Source of the DNA: a bacterium
GTDB taxonomy: Bacteria; Bdellovibrionota; Bacteriovoracia; Bacteriovoracales; Bacteriovoracaceae
NCBI GenBank assembly: GCA_030425045.1
Contig: JAUHVL010000007.1
Coordinates: forward strand, 89,862-153,861
DNA: 64,000 nt
Reading direction: 5' to 3'
The notes beneath the pieces were generated by a model. That model searched no databases and was not told the origin of the DNA. It saw only the letters and a program-made list of their open reading frames with translations. Both the position numbers and the translations under genes were made by a program. This document shows, piece by piece, positions 16,344 through 24,811 of this stretch (position 1 is its first letter; each line of letters begins with the position of its first letter).

Positions 16344-17764
16344 TGAATAATAGTATTAAAGATTTACTTTTAATAAATAGCCTTAATATTTCTGATCTTG
16401 TTGAGCAGTATCGCATGTTCTTTTTGGGTATCATTCCTGGGATCTTCATTCTTGCTGTGATTATAGAGTATTTTGATCGCTTGGCTCCATTGGAGCTAAT
16501 GAAAAGGGTGTTCGTCGCGATTATTATTTTGACCAGTATTACAAGCTTTTATGAGGTAAGCATTGATGCTTCGATGAGAGCAGCGGATGAGATTCTAAAT
16601 CTTCAAAAATCAAAAAATGTTCTCTTGTCAAACTTTTTTGATGACATGTTAACGTGGAATCCAAAAGAGCCGACGTTGAAAGAATTTTTTAAAGATGAAA
16701 CATCTCTTAAAGGGGCATTATCTTTTTTAAAATATCATCTTTTCAGCTCATACATAAACGATTTTTTCACGCTATCGGTTTATTTGATCACGAGCATTTG
16801 TTTTATCATTTTAAAGGTTGTTTATTCGCTTGTTTATTATATGGGCCATGCCTTGGTTGGTATCCCTTGTCTTTTATACATCTTTCCAACAATGGGAAAT
16901 GTCCTGAGAGGAGGAATCCTTAGCTATGTATGGTGTCTCGTAATGCCTCATGTAGTAGCGATCATTGTTTCTATAATTGGAAGTGAAATCAATAAAGGCT
17001 ATGTTTCAGGAGAAGTGATTGGAGGTTCCTTATCAGGAACAGCACTTTTAATCGTTTTTTCTTTGTTTTTAGCACTATCGCCGATGATTACAGCAATGAT
17101 TTTAAATGGCTCCGGGATATCTCAAGCTGGAGGTATTATCGCCACTCTTGGTGCGAATAAGGTCTTGAGTATTCCCTCTAAGGCCTTAAATGTTGCAGCA
17201 ACTATGACAAGTGGCGGAGTACTTGGGCCAAAGATGAAAGTTGCCTCAAATGTGATGAAGTTTGGCTCTCGTGCTTTTAGTAAAAGTAATACGATGAGTA
17301 GCGCGACGAAGCTCGCTGGAAGTGAAACAAGAGAGAAGTTCTCTTTTAGTTCTGGGAAAAGTGAGAAATCAACAAATAATTTCGCTTCGAAAAATGCGGG
17401 AGCTAGAGAGCAGCGTTCGAATCAGTTAACGAATAGTCCGAAGAATTCAAATCAATCAAATACAAAATTAAACCAACAAACAAAGGGACATCAAAGCATA
17501 ACCAACGGATCAAAAAGTAATTCTATTAATAAAAATCCGATTTCTAATTCAGTTAAAAATAACTCAGAAAATAAAAACTTTAAAAACACCAATAATTCTG
17601 CAAAAGAATCAATTAGGGAGAATAAAAATGAAAAACTTTCAAACGATAGAAGGGCATATAGTAGAACTCAAAAAGAAAATGTTAATCGTTCTGACCCTCG
17701 CCATCATCGTACAATTACTAATACTTCTAGTCGGGTCATACGTCCAAGTGAAAAAAGAAAATAA
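16343..17764 (+). CDS. VirB6/TrbL-like polytopic membrane protein of T4SS-1
   Basis: The N-terminal ~270 residues contain six or more membrane spans (FLGIIPGIFILAVIIEYF, VFVAIIILTSITSF, LYIFPTMGNVLRGG, ALLIVFSLFLALSPMI), as in VirB6/TrbL. The last ~150 residues are a low-complexity Asn/Ser/Lys-rich tail. The final 137 bases overlap the next gene in another frame, which probably shaped the unusual tail. VirB6 forms part of the inner-membrane channel. Confidence 0.75.
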   Translation: MNNSIKDLLLINSLNISDLVEQYRMFFLGIIPGIFILAVIIEYFDRLAPLELMKRVFVAIIILTSITSFYEVSIDASMRAADEILNLQKSKNVLLSNFFDDMLTWNPKEPTLKEFFKDETSLKGALSFLKYHLFSSYINDFFTLSVYLITSICFIILKVVYSLVYYMGHALVGIPCLLYIFPTMGNVLRGGILSYVWCLVMPHVVAIIVSIIGSEINKGYVSGEVIGGSLSGTALLIVFSLFLALSPMITAMILNGSGISQAGGIIATLGANKVLSIPSKALNVAATMTSGGVLGPKMKVASNVMKFGSRAFSKSNTMSSATKLAGSETREKFSFSSGKSEKSTNNFASKNAGAREQRSNQLTNSPKNSNQSNTKLNQQTKGHQSITNGSKSNSINKNPISNSVKNNSENKNFKNTNNSAKESIRENKNEKLSNDRRAYSRTQKENVNRSDPRHHRTITNTSSRVIRPSEKRK

Positions 17765-18065
17765 GGTATATTCTACGATGGAGTCTTGTGTGTATGGAAT
17801 GGAACAAATATTTTCACATAATCCTAATCCTGATCTCATTCACACCAAGATTATTGAGGATTTAAAAGGTCATAAGTTCAAAATTGAAGATATAACTCTT
17901 GTTAAAAAAATCAATGGGCTTAGCTGTGATGTCGTTGCAAAGGATGTACGAGGTTATAGAAGTTACAGGGTGGCATTAGAGAAAAATACCAGATTTCCCC
18001 ATCTCTATAGAGTTTTGGATGTGAGTGAACAAAAGCTAATCTCAAAGTATCAATGGGAGAGATAA
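17628..18065 (+). CDS. VirB8-like bitopic protein of T4SS-1, nested start
   Basis: This 145-aa product has a short cytoplasmic N-terminus, one membrane span (MLIVLTLAIIVQLLILLVGSYV) and a ~100-residue periplasmic domain ending RVALEKNTRFPHLYRVLDV. It begins 137 bases inside virB6 in another frame, behind an AGGGAG site. Bitopic topology and order between VirB6 and VirB9/VirB10-like genes suggest VirB8 or a reduced version of it. Sequence similarity is not evident, so this is tentative. Confidence 0.5.
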   Translation: MKNFQTIEGHIVELKKKMLIVLTLAIIVQLLILLVGSYVQVKKENKVYSTMESCVYGMEQIFSHNPNPDLIHTKIIEDLKGHKFKIEDITLVKKINGLSCDVVAKDVRGYRSYRVALEKNTRFPHLYRVLDVSEQKLISKYQWER

Positions 18066-18066
18066 G

Positions 18067-18549
18067 ATGATTTATTATATTTTCAAGTCTCAAATATTTT
18101 CACTTTTTCTTTCAGTGAATCATTTTAGTGCTGTGACATTTCAATCTAAGGTCTTTGATTATATAGGTGGAAAGCAAGGGGAGTTTAAGGTTTACGAATT
18201 AAACAAGAAAAAAACTCTGGTTTTTGAAACAAAGGAAAAGAATTTTAAGAATAATTTCTTGGTTTTTCTAAAAGATGAAAAATACCATTTTAATCTCATA
18301 TATGATGAGTCCCATTCAAACAAAGACATTGAGATTAAAGAAGCTGAAAAATGCAGTTACTTTTCATTATTGCATGAAACAAGTAGTTACAAGCTTTTTG
18401 AATGCCCGAAGTCTCTTTATATTAAAAACAAGAAGAGCAAGCCTCTAAGGGCCAATGAGATCACTATTATTGATGACAATTATCTCTCTAAAGGGCCACC
18501 TCTTTATATTGATGGGAAGCTTATATATTACCAAGGAAGAGTTCTATGA
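18067..18549 (+). CDS. VirB9-like periplasmic protein of T4SS-1
   Basis: The 160-aa protein has an N-terminal hydrophobic export signal and beta-strand-rich body. The stretch NKKKTLVFETKEKNF followed by FLVFLKDEKYHFNLIYD resembles the N-terminal domain of VirB9/TrbG/TraK, which lines the outer-membrane core. It is shorter than VirB9 and lacks a visible C-terminal VirB7-binding part. It overlaps the next start by 4 bases (ATGA). The call rests on order and this one patch. Confidence 0.5.
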   Translation: MIYYIFKSQIFSLFLSVNHFSAVTFQSKVFDYIGGKQGEFKVYELNKKKTLVFETKEKNFKNNFLVFLKDEKYHFNLIYDESHSNKDIEIKEAEKCSYFSLLHETSSYKLFECPKSLYIKNKKSKPLRANEITIIDDNYLSKGPPLYIDGKLIYYQGRVL

Positions 18550-19352
18550 AGCTATTGATCTTGGTAATTTTATGCAATTTTGTAAATGCTGGTTTTTCTG
18601 AGTTAAGCGAAAAGGATCGTTTTAGTTATGATAAACAAGAAGTAACTGTTAAAAGGCCTTCGAAAAATCATTCATCAATTCAAAAGAAAAAAACTGCTGA
18701 TATAAACGTTAAAAAACTTGCTGATGAAATTCTGGAAAAAGATAAAGAGATTGAGGCTTTACTGAAGAAATCTCAAAAGACGCTAATTTTGAAGTCATCA
18801 AAAAATAAAGTGCTCGCACTTAGTCGGATTAAAGGAACCCTCTTAAATTCTGTAATAGCCATGAATGTAAAGCCTTCAAAGTTCATTGTTAAGATAACAG
18901 ATGAACATGAAGATTTATCAGGAGGTGAGCTTAAGTGCTTCGGCCATAGTTTTCAAAAAAGGGTTATTTCAAAGTGTAATTTACTGGTATTGAATGGAGA
19001 GGAATATGAAGTAAGTATCGAGCTTTGGGATTTAGATGGCGCAGAGGGAATTATTTCAGATTACTTTTATTCTGGTGAAGAGAAAGCTTTTGTTACCTCA
19101 TCATTTGCCTCATTCCTACAAGGAGTACTTGAAACTTCTAAAGAAAGGATAAGCTCACCTTACGGACAAATCTCTGACAATAGCTCAAGAAATATGATGC
19201 TTGGGGGATTGTCTGAGATCGCAGCAAATGCGAATAAAAAAATAGCAAGTTCGGGAGAAAGCGAACTTTCAATATCATTTATAAATTCAGGTAAGGAAGT
19301 GATCATTTTCTTTGATCAAACTCTTAATCTAAATAAGGATTCTAAAAAATGA
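18546..19352 (+). CDS. VirB10/TrbI-like core protein of T4SS-1
   Basis: A cleavable signal, a charged helical linker (residues ~45-80), and a C-terminal domain with LSRIKGTLLNSVIAMNV, GHSFQKRVISKCNLLVLNGEEYEVS, LDGAEGI and FFDQTLNL match the VirB10/TrbI beta-barrel region, in which ...GT-i-...vi...G... and D-G-x-G strands recur. The protein is short at 268 aa and has no N-terminal cytoplasmic part, unlike typical VirB10. It forms the core channel with VirB9 and a lipoprotein. Confidence 0.65.
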   Translation: MKLLILVILCNFVNAGFSELSEKDRFSYDKQEVTVKRPSKNHSSIQKKKTADINVKKLADEILEKDKEIEALLKKSQKTLILKSSKNKVLALSRIKGTLLNSVIAMNVKPSKFIVKITDEHEDLSGGELKCFGHSFQKRVISKCNLLVLNGEEYEVSIELWDLDGAEGIISDYFYSGEEKAFVTSSFASFLQGVLETSKERISSPYGQISDNSSRNMMLGGLSEIAANANKKIASSGESELSISFINSGKEVIIFFDQTLNLNKDSKK

Positions 19353-19852
19353 AATATTTAATCATAATGTGTTTGATATTAAATCTATCAAGCTGTTCGA
19401 CGTTAAAAAGAACATTAATTTATAGCTCATTAATAGGAGGATTCGCGGGGATGGCGTCGGGCGTCGCTTTGAGCCCAAACCGTGAAAGTCGAAAGGCCAA
19501 TGCCCTTGTCTTTGGCGCAATTGGTGCGGTGGCCACTGGGCTAGTTGGTTACGCTCTTTATAAAGATGATCCTCGGAATTACGATCTAAAGCACATGCTT
19601 CTGGACAATAAGCAAAAGGAGGATATTGATCTTGATTTAGGCAATCTTAAAATTGATGCTAACCTAGATTCTTCTGAAATCTATGATGTTCCGATAAAAG
19701 AGCTACCTGAAAAACTGAAAAATAAAGTGAATAAACAATATCTCATAAAATACCAATCGAAGGAGAGATATATCAAAAAGGGAAGTAAGACCTATTACAT
19801 TCCTGAGTTTGAAGTGTACGAACACGCGTATGAAAATCAATTAAATAACTAA
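19349..19852 (+). CDS. Glycine-zipper lipoprotein of T4SS-1 (VirB7-position)
   Basis: The lipobox LSSCS follows a hydrophobic signal, then a glycine-zipper membrane segment (IGGFAGMASGVALS, FGAIGAVATGLVGYAL). The start overlaps the VirB10-like stop (ATGA). A protein of the same build (CSTM..., glycine zipper, charged tail) is encoded at 29943-30395 in element 2, so this is a shared part of both transfer systems. It may do the job of VirB7, anchoring the core in the outer membrane. That role is inferred. Confidence 0.65.
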   Translation: MKYLIIMCLILNLSSCSTLKRTLIYSSLIGGFAGMASGVALSPNRESRKANALVFGAIGAVATGLVGYALYKDDPRNYDLKHMLLDNKQKEDIDLDLGNLKIDANLDSSEIYDVPIKELPEKLKNKVNKQYLIKYQSKERYIKKGSKTYYIPEFEVYEHAYENQLNN

Positions 19853-19863
19853 AAGGAAGAAAC

Positions 19864-21366
19864 ATGAGTTCAAAGAAAAAAGACCAGGATGCTGGTCTAG
19901 GGGACTTTATTACCCCAATTGTCGACTTATTAAGCATTTTGTTGATTGAAGGAATTAAATTTGGTGGGAAAGGACTAGTTTTCATCTTCAATCGATTTAT
20001 TTTTAACAATGAAAAGGAGCATGAATTGAAAAAGATAGAAAGAAAGCAACTCGATTGCAAAAAAATTACTTTGGATGACGATGCGTTAGGTTTTAGTGTG
20101 AATAAGAAAAAGAACTTCAAATACTCAAGTTTGGAGAAAAAGAAGCATACCATGATTGTAGGTGCTTCTGGTTTTGGAAAAACAGTTCTTTTGGATAATC
20201 TTATTTATGACGATTTAAAAAATGACAAGCCAGTCATTTTTATTGATCCAAAGGGTGATCACAAGTCACTAAGTCATTTTATTAATTTATGTAGGTTAAC
20301 AGGAAGAGATTTTAATATCTTTTCTGAAAGCTACTCTGGAGCAGGGGCCATTTCCCTTAATCTGACAAAAGATGGAAGTGCAACGCATATAGCAGACCGT
20401 ATTCATTATTCTTTTGATTGGTCAGAAGAACATTACGAAACTCTTTGCTATCGAGCACTAAAATCAGCTATCTCAAGTTTGAAAGCAGAGGACCAAAGAG
20501 TTGATTTTGAAACTATACTCTTAAAAGTTAAAGAGCTATGTGACCCAAAAAGCAAAGACAAGGAATTTTCAAGAAAAGATGTAGAGGGCCTTATCGCCAG
20601 ACTTGAAAATATTGTTCAGTCCGACTTTGGAAAGAAACTTTCTGGAGAGGGACAATCAATTAGTGACATCTGGAATAATGGAAAATGTATTTATATTGGT
20701 ATGCCAGTTCTTGGTTATCCCAAAATCGCGAGGGCCCTTGGTAAGATCGTTTTAGGTGACCTCTCTTATGCTGTTTATAATAAGTATTGTGATTTATCAG
20801 TAGAGTTTGAAAAAAAGCTAGTGCCTGTTGGTGTCTATATAGACGAGCTATCTGCCGTCATTACCAATGAGTTCATAGAGCTATTAAATAAGTGTCGAGG
20901 TGTAAAAATGGAGCTTACTTTTGCTTTTCAATCACCAAGTGACATTAATAAGGTTGACCCTGAGCTTTGTGAGCAGATACTAGAAAATAGCTCGAACTGG
21001 TTTATTCTCAAACAAAGAATGGAAAGGGGAGCAAATCTTTTTTCGTCTGCCATTGGTACTTCTGAGGGAAAGAAAAATACAATTAGAGTAAAGGATGGTG
21101 AAGAGCAAGACCAAGGTAGCCAACGAGCGGTGGAGGAGCTTCTTGTTCATGCTAATCTTATTAAAAATTTAAACCCAGGTCAGTGCATTTTACTTAGGCA
21201 TGGACCCACAAGAATTGATCTACTTAATATTAAATATATTAAGCCCGAAATTGTTTCTCATAATATTGACCTACTTGAAAGTGAAGGAGTGCTTGAGAGC
21301 TTACCTATTGTCTCGACTAATAAAGTGATCGAAGAGGAGATTATTTCAAAGGGAGGAGCTTTGTGA
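19864..21366 (+). CDS. VirD4/TraD-like coupling ATPase of element 1
   Basis: The N-terminal ~45 residues are hydrophobic (FITPIVDLLSILLIEGI), followed by Walker A GASGFGKTVLLDNL (residues ~99-110), IDPKGDHKS, and a Walker B-like VGVYIDELSAV with the FAFQSPSDI motif of VirD4/TraD coupling proteins. It would link the relaxosome to the secretion channel and pump DNA. Its stop overlaps the GTG start of the relaxase candidate (GTGA), so the two are translationally coupled, a pairing repeated in element 2. Confidence 0.85.
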   Translation: MSSKKKDQDAGLGDFITPIVDLLSILLIEGIKFGGKGLVFIFNRFIFNNEKEHELKKIERKQLDCKKITLDDDALGFSVNKKKNFKYSSLEKKKHTMIVGASGFGKTVLLDNLIYDDLKNDKPVIFIDPKGDHKSLSHFINLCRLTGRDFNIFSESYSGAGAISLNLTKDGSATHIADRIHYSFDWSEEHYETLCYRALKSAISSLKAEDQRVDFETILLKVKELCDPKSKDKEFSRKDVEGLIARLENIVQSDFGKKLSGEGQSISDIWNNGKCIYIGMPVLGYPKIARALGKIVLGDLSYAVYNKYCDLSVEFEKKLVPVGVYIDELSAVITNEFIELLNKCRGVKMELTFAFQSPSDINKVDPELCEQILENSSNWFILKQRMERGANLFSSAIGTSEGKKNTIRVKDGEEQDQGSQRAVEELLVHANLIKNLNPGQCILLRHGPTRIDLLNIKYIKPEIVSHNIDLLESEGVLESLPIVSTNKVIEEEIISKGGAL

Positions 21367-22070
21367 ATCAGCAGAGATTTATTCCGTATGGGCCTTATAT
21401 TGATATTATTAATGCTGTTGGTAAGTGGAAAGTTGTTGATCTGAAGTCATTATCTGAGGTTTGTAATTATAAGCTCAATTATTCAAATCTCAGAAAGAAG
21501 GTCAAAAAACTCGAAAACACAGGATTGATTAAGTCTGTAAATTTGGGAAGGAAAAGAAAGCACATTTATCTAACTAACTCAGGGATTAAGTTTACTCAGT
21601 ACGATAAAACGTATGAGCTTACTGACGAATCTTTAAATCATGATGTTATTACAGGAAATGTGTTGCGGGAACTCTTAGAGTTCCCCTCATTTTTTAATGG
21701 GAGAATGTTTCATGAAATTGATGACAATGGATTAGCTCCTGATGCTGCGTTATCAGGAAATAAAAATGGAAAGGAGTACGAGCTAGCAATCGAAGTTGAA
21801 TTGACACAAAAATCAAGTACAAGAGTGAAGTCTAAGTATTCCAGATACCATAGGAGCAAATCATTTGATTATTGCATCTTTATAACAAACAAAGCAGGGC
21901 TGTTTCGTTCCTATAGGAGGTTCCTAGAAGAGATGAAAGGTGGTGTTCAAGAAAAAATAATCATTTTGTACGCACCAGATATGACCCCTTGTAAGTTTTC
22001 ATATTTAGAGACCAATTGTTTTTTTAGAGGAAAAGAACAGAGCTTTAAGGATGTGTTTGGAGATGATTGA
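21363..22070 (+). CDS. Relaxase candidate: wHTH plus PD-(D/E)XK-like (replication-relaxation/MobC type)
   Basis: The first ~85 residues are a winged helix (VVDLKSLSEVCNYKLNYSNLRKKVKKLE, then a two-strand wing). The second part shows LNHDVITGNVLREL, APDAALSG, and YELAIEVELTQKSS followed by a Tyr-rich helix, the order of acidic residues seen in the Replic_Relax family and in CloDF13 MobC-type relaxases. The GTG start overlaps the coupling-protein stop. The nested palindrome at 22104-22244 directly downstream is the likely nick region. No HUH relaxase was seen in element 1. Confidence 0.6.
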   Translation: MNQQRFIPYGPYIDIINAVGKWKVVDLKSLSEVCNYKLNYSNLRKKVKKLENTGLIKSVNLGRKRKHIYLTNSGIKFTQYDKTYELTDESLNHDVITGNVLRELLEFPSFFNGRMFHEIDDNGLAPDAALSGNKNGKEYELAIEVELTQKSSTRVKSKYSRYHRSKSFDYCIFITNKAGLFRSYRRFLEEMKGGVQEKIIILYAPDMTPCKFSYLETNCFFRGKEQSFKDVFGDD

Positions 22071-22103
22071 ACTTCCTAATACTTTCCTATTGAATCCGCA
22101 AAA

Positions 22104-22244
22104 CTTTGCCCCTGCCGGAATTTTTCTTAAAAAACGGGTAATTACGTTCCTGACTTTTGACCCTCCCCCTCCCACCAGTGTGATGGGTAGGGTCACAAGA
22201 TCAGTCACAATTACCCAGAAGATAAAATACCGGCAGGGGCAAAG
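22104..22244. repeat. Nested inverted repeats, candidate oriT of element 1
   Basis: Four concentric dyads share one centre near 22174-22179. The outer 15-bp arms CTTTGCCCCTGCCGG (22104-22118) and CCGGCAGGGGCAAAG (22230-22244) are perfect. Inside are GGGTAATT/AATTACCC (22136-22143, 22209-22216), TGACCCT/AGGGTCA (22158-22164, 22189-22195) and a core CCCACCA/TGATGGG with one wobble pair (22171-22187). The block lies in the only sizeable gap between the relaxase candidate and a DNA-binding accessory gene, where an oriT is expected. Confidence 0.6.
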
Positions 22245-22277
22245 GATAAAGCAATTAAGAGAAGGAGTTAATAAAAA

Positions 22278-22670
22278 ATGGATAGTGTAGAAAATAAAAT
22301 AAATAAAAGAGAAAAGAATAAAGAAGAAGGAGAAGAAAAAAAGCGAAGAGGAAGAAAAAGAATAAAAGAGAAGACGACAATCAACGATCAAAAGAAGTTT
22401 TTTGTTGATTATTCAACAGAGCCAGAAAAACATGAGCTGGTTGTTAAATTAATTACTCAAGCTAATCAAAAAAAACATGGTAGAGAGGTCGTCTTCAAAG
22501 ATTTGGTTGATGTGGCTTTAACAAAGCTATCATCAAAAGATATCGAAAGAGTACAAGAAGAAACACTCGGCGAGATGGATAAGGTTCAGATGCTGCTCGA
22601 AAAACATAACGAAAAGCATGGAACAAGTCTCAACATGGGGGAGTTCTTAGTCAAGCAACTAAAGATTTAA
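22278..22670 (+). CDS. Basic accessory protein, possible relaxosome component
   Basis: This 130-aa protein has a very basic, Lys/Arg/Glu-rich N-terminus (residues 1-35, including KKRRGRKRIKE) and a helical C-terminal ~75 residues (GREVVFKDLVDVALTKLS..., NMGEFLVKQLKI). The pattern is that of a ribbon-helix-helix or similar mobilisation accessory protein. A GGAG site precedes its ATG. Placement right after the nested palindrome supports binding there. No clear family match was made. Confidence 0.5.
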   Translation: MDSVENKINKREKNKEEGEEKKRRGRKRIKEKTTINDQKKFFVDYSTEPEKHELVVKLITQANQKKHGREVVFKDLVDVALTKLSSKDIERVQEETLGEMDKVQMLLEKHNEKHGTSLNMGEFLVKQLKI

Positions 22671-22687
22671 AAATTAGGAGTAAATAT

Positions 22688-22996
22688 ATGAATACAGCAA
22701 AGTATGAAACATTTTTTGGAAAGCTTGGTAAAAATCCAAACTTAAAATATACGGCAAACAGAAAAGCTGTTTGTGATTTTACCGTGGCCATCTACCAAGG
22801 AGAAGATAAGGAACCCATTTGGAAAAATGTTCAGGTCTGGGAAAAGGATGCTGAACAATGTTCAGTTCATTTAAGAAAGGGGGATGATGTTTTTGTGCAT
22901 GGCCTTATTGTAGAAAAGGAGTTTGAAACAAACGAAGGTAAGCTCAAGCGATATAAGCAAGTTAAGGCCCGGAGAATCGGATTTGCGAATATTTAG
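22688..22996 (+). CDS. ssb: Single-stranded DNA-binding (OB-fold) protein
   Basis: The 102 residues match the SSB OB-fold: an N-terminal GKLGKNPNLKYTANRKAVCDFTVAIY strand pair, then WKNVQVWEKDAEQCSVHLRKGDDVFVHGLIV and a C-terminal KARRIGFANI. It lacks the acidic C-terminal tail of housekeeping SSB, as in element-borne versions. It probably coats transferred single-stranded DNA. The gene follows the accessory protein at 17 bases, behind AGGAG. Confidence 0.8.
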   Translation: MNTAKYETFFGKLGKNPNLKYTANRKAVCDFTVAIYQGEDKEPIWKNVQVWEKDAEQCSVHLRKGDDVFVHGLIVEKEFETNEGKLKRYKQVKARRIGFANI

Positions 22997-23008
22997 CAGG
23001 GGTTTGTC

Positions 23009-23284
23009 ATGCATAAAAATAGAACTTGTGTGGATTACAATTTGAGAACTACACAGTATAGTGGGCGTGTCGAAGATTCTTATGAAAATTCGATGATGCT
23101 CTTTAACAATTTAGAATGGATGACGACTAACGAAGCTGCGGCTTATTTAAGAAAGTCTACTAATGCAATTCGGACGGCCGTATGTCGTGGACATATTAAG
23201 GCCCGAAAATTCAGAAGAAGACTTTATTTTAAACGGAGTGAACTTGATCGCCTTATTGAAACCTCAACAACCATTGGAGGTTAA
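23009..23284 (+). CDS. Excisionase-type HTH protein
   Basis: After a ~35-residue leader the protein contains WMTTNEAAAYLRKSTNAIRTAVCRGHIKARKFRRRLYFKRSELDRLI, a MerR-like winged HTH of the helix-turn-helix 17/excisionase type. The next gene is the integrase, starting 2 bases after the stop, with its GGAGG inside the end of this gene. It probably directs excision of element 1. An alternative start at the internal ATG of FNNLEWM is possible. Confidence 0.75.
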   Translation: MHKNRTCVDYNLRTTQYSGRVEDSYENSMMLFNNLEWMTTNEAAAYLRKSTNAIRTAVCRGHIKARKFRRRLYFKRSELDRLIETSTTIGG

Positions 23285-23285
23285 T

Positions 23286-24419
23286 ATGGCAATTAAGTGT
23301 TATGAAAAAAATGGACAAAAACTTTATCAGGTCTATGTAAATGCGAGAAGCAAGGTAGATCCAAAGTTGAGAGTTCAAAAAACTGTTTCCGATTTAAAAT
23401 CCCTTTCGTTAGCAAGACGAGAAGAGAATAGAATTCACCAAGAGCTTGGTAAAAAGCTACTTGAACTTGAAGGACGATGTGATACCTGGGAGTCTGTGAT
23501 TTATAGGTGGGCAGAGGAAGCTAAATCAGGTTTTCTCGGAACCTATAATCCGGCTACTATTATGGATCATGTTGCGAGTTTGAGAAATTGGACTCGAAGT
23601 TGGCTTAAAATCCCTGCATCTGAACTTGGTAAAGCACACGGCCGTGATCTTGTTAAAAAGATGACTAATGAGGAAAAGTCTATCAGCTTCATTAAAAAGG
23701 TAAAGAACACTGTTAATGTGATCTACAACTTTGGAATTGAAGAAGGACTTATTAAAGGTGTACATCAGTCTCCCGTATATGGAATTAAACTTCATCAAAA
23801 ACAGGAGAAAGTGCCTGATATCCTCTCACTTGAGGAAATCAAAAAGCTTTTACATGAAGCTAAAAGGCAAAAACATCCTTGGTATCCAATTTGGGCAACA
23901 GCACTTTTAACAGGAATGCGTAACGGTGAACTTTATGCCCTTGAGTGGGATGATTTAGATTTTGAAAATCAGATTGTTCGTGTTTCAAAGTCTTTCAATA
24001 AAAGAACAAATGAGATTAAAAGTACAAAAGCAGGATATTGGAGAAATGTCCCAATGTCGCCTGAACTTAATAACCTTTTTGTTTCTTTAAAATCATCAAA
24101 CAAAGGGAAGTTTGTTTTACCAAGATTTCGAGATTGGCAAAGGGGTGATCAATCAAAAATTTTAAAGATGTTTTTGGTTGGTGTTGGCCTTCCTAAAATC
24201 AAGTTCCATGCTTTACGAGCTTGTTTTGCTACACAGCTTTTAGCTAAAGGCACACCGCCAGCAATTGTGATGAAAATTTGTGGTTGGAGAGATTTAAAGA
24301 CCATGGAATTTTACATTCGTGTGGCCGGTGTGGACGAGAAGGGAGCTACCGATTGTCTTAATATCTTGCCCTCTGAGGCTGAGGTAATGGAGAACGTAGT
24401 GAGCCTTTTTCAGCATTGA
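23286..24419 (+). CDS. Tyrosine integrase of element 1
   Basis: A SAM-like core-binding domain lies at residues ~50-150. The catalytic domain carries TGMRNGELYALEWDD (first Arg), HALRACFATQL (His-x-x-Arg box) and a Tyr in FYIRVAGVDEKG. The ATG at 23286, behind GGAGG, is preferred to an upstream in-frame start within the excisionase. It should integrate and excise the element, with an attachment site expected near 24420-24590, although I could not identify a direct repeat there by eye. Confidence 0.9.
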   Translation: MAIKCYEKNGQKLYQVYVNARSKVDPKLRVQKTVSDLKSLSLARREENRIHQELGKKLLELEGRCDTWESVIYRWAEEAKSGFLGTYNPATIMDHVASLRNWTRSWLKIPASELGKAHGRDLVKKMTNEEKSISFIKKVKNTVNVIYNFGIEEGLIKGVHQSPVYGIKLHQKQEKVPDILSLEEIKKLLHEAKRQKHPWYPIWATALLTGMRNGELYALEWDDLDFENQIVRVSKSFNKRTNEIKSTKAGYWRNVPMSPELNNLFVSLKSSNKGKFVLPRFRDWQRGDQSKILKMFLVGVGLPKIKFHALRACFATQLLAKGTPPAIVMKICGWRDLKTMEFYIRVAGVDEKGATDCLNILPSEAEVMENVVSLFQH

Positions 24420-24427
24420 AATTATCA

Positions 24428-24458
24428 AGGTAGGGGGAGCAATCCCTCTGCCTTTTTT
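24428..24458 (+). terminator. Rho-independent terminator after the integrase
   Basis: GGTAGGGGGA and TCCCTCTGCC pair across a GCAA loop, with two G-T pairs, and are followed by TTTTTT. It ends the element 1 transcript. The following bases to 24592 contain no gene. Confidence 0.7.
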
Positions 24459-24592
24459 ATGACAAACAATATTAAACTTGATATGTTTACAGTTAATTTC
24501 TAATGCCCTTTAATTCCAGTAATTTCAGGTAGATGGGGCTCTGTTTTTGATTGTATTATAGGTACAGGATGATACTAAATAATACGGAGCAA

Positions 24593-24811
24593 ATGATGAC
24601 AAAAAGAAGAAAGATTTCAGAAATTTATAGCGAAATGGATGAAATTAATAAAAGAAAACCTACAGAAGAAGAATTGGATGAGTTAGCCGAAGTCTTAAAT
24701 GAAGTAGAAGACATTAGTGAAAGCGATGATGATTTCACTTATGAAAAGGTTGCTATTGCTCATGTGAAAGAAGGGAATCTTGATGGCAACGAATCGCATA
24801 GGGTTCAATAA
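24593..24811 (+). CDS. Small acidic protein, candidate antitoxin
   Basis: A 72-residue protein from the ATG at 24593 (CGGAGC ribosome site) is rich in Glu and Asp (DEINKRKPTEEELDELAEVLNEVEDI). It overlaps the PIN-domain gene by 29 bases, a common arrangement of antitoxin and toxin. No DNA-binding motif is apparent. An in-frame TTG at 24551 is a less likely start. Confidence 0.5.
   Translation: MMTKRRKISEIYSEMDEINKRKPTEEELDELAEVLNEVEDISESDDDFTYEKVAIAHVKEGNLDGNESHRVQ

Noticed and set aside
22005..22391. 128-aa frame on the minus strand across the nested palindrome
   Set aside because: The translation is a low-complexity run of Phe and Ser antisense to the basic accessory gene; the palindrome itself explains the rest.
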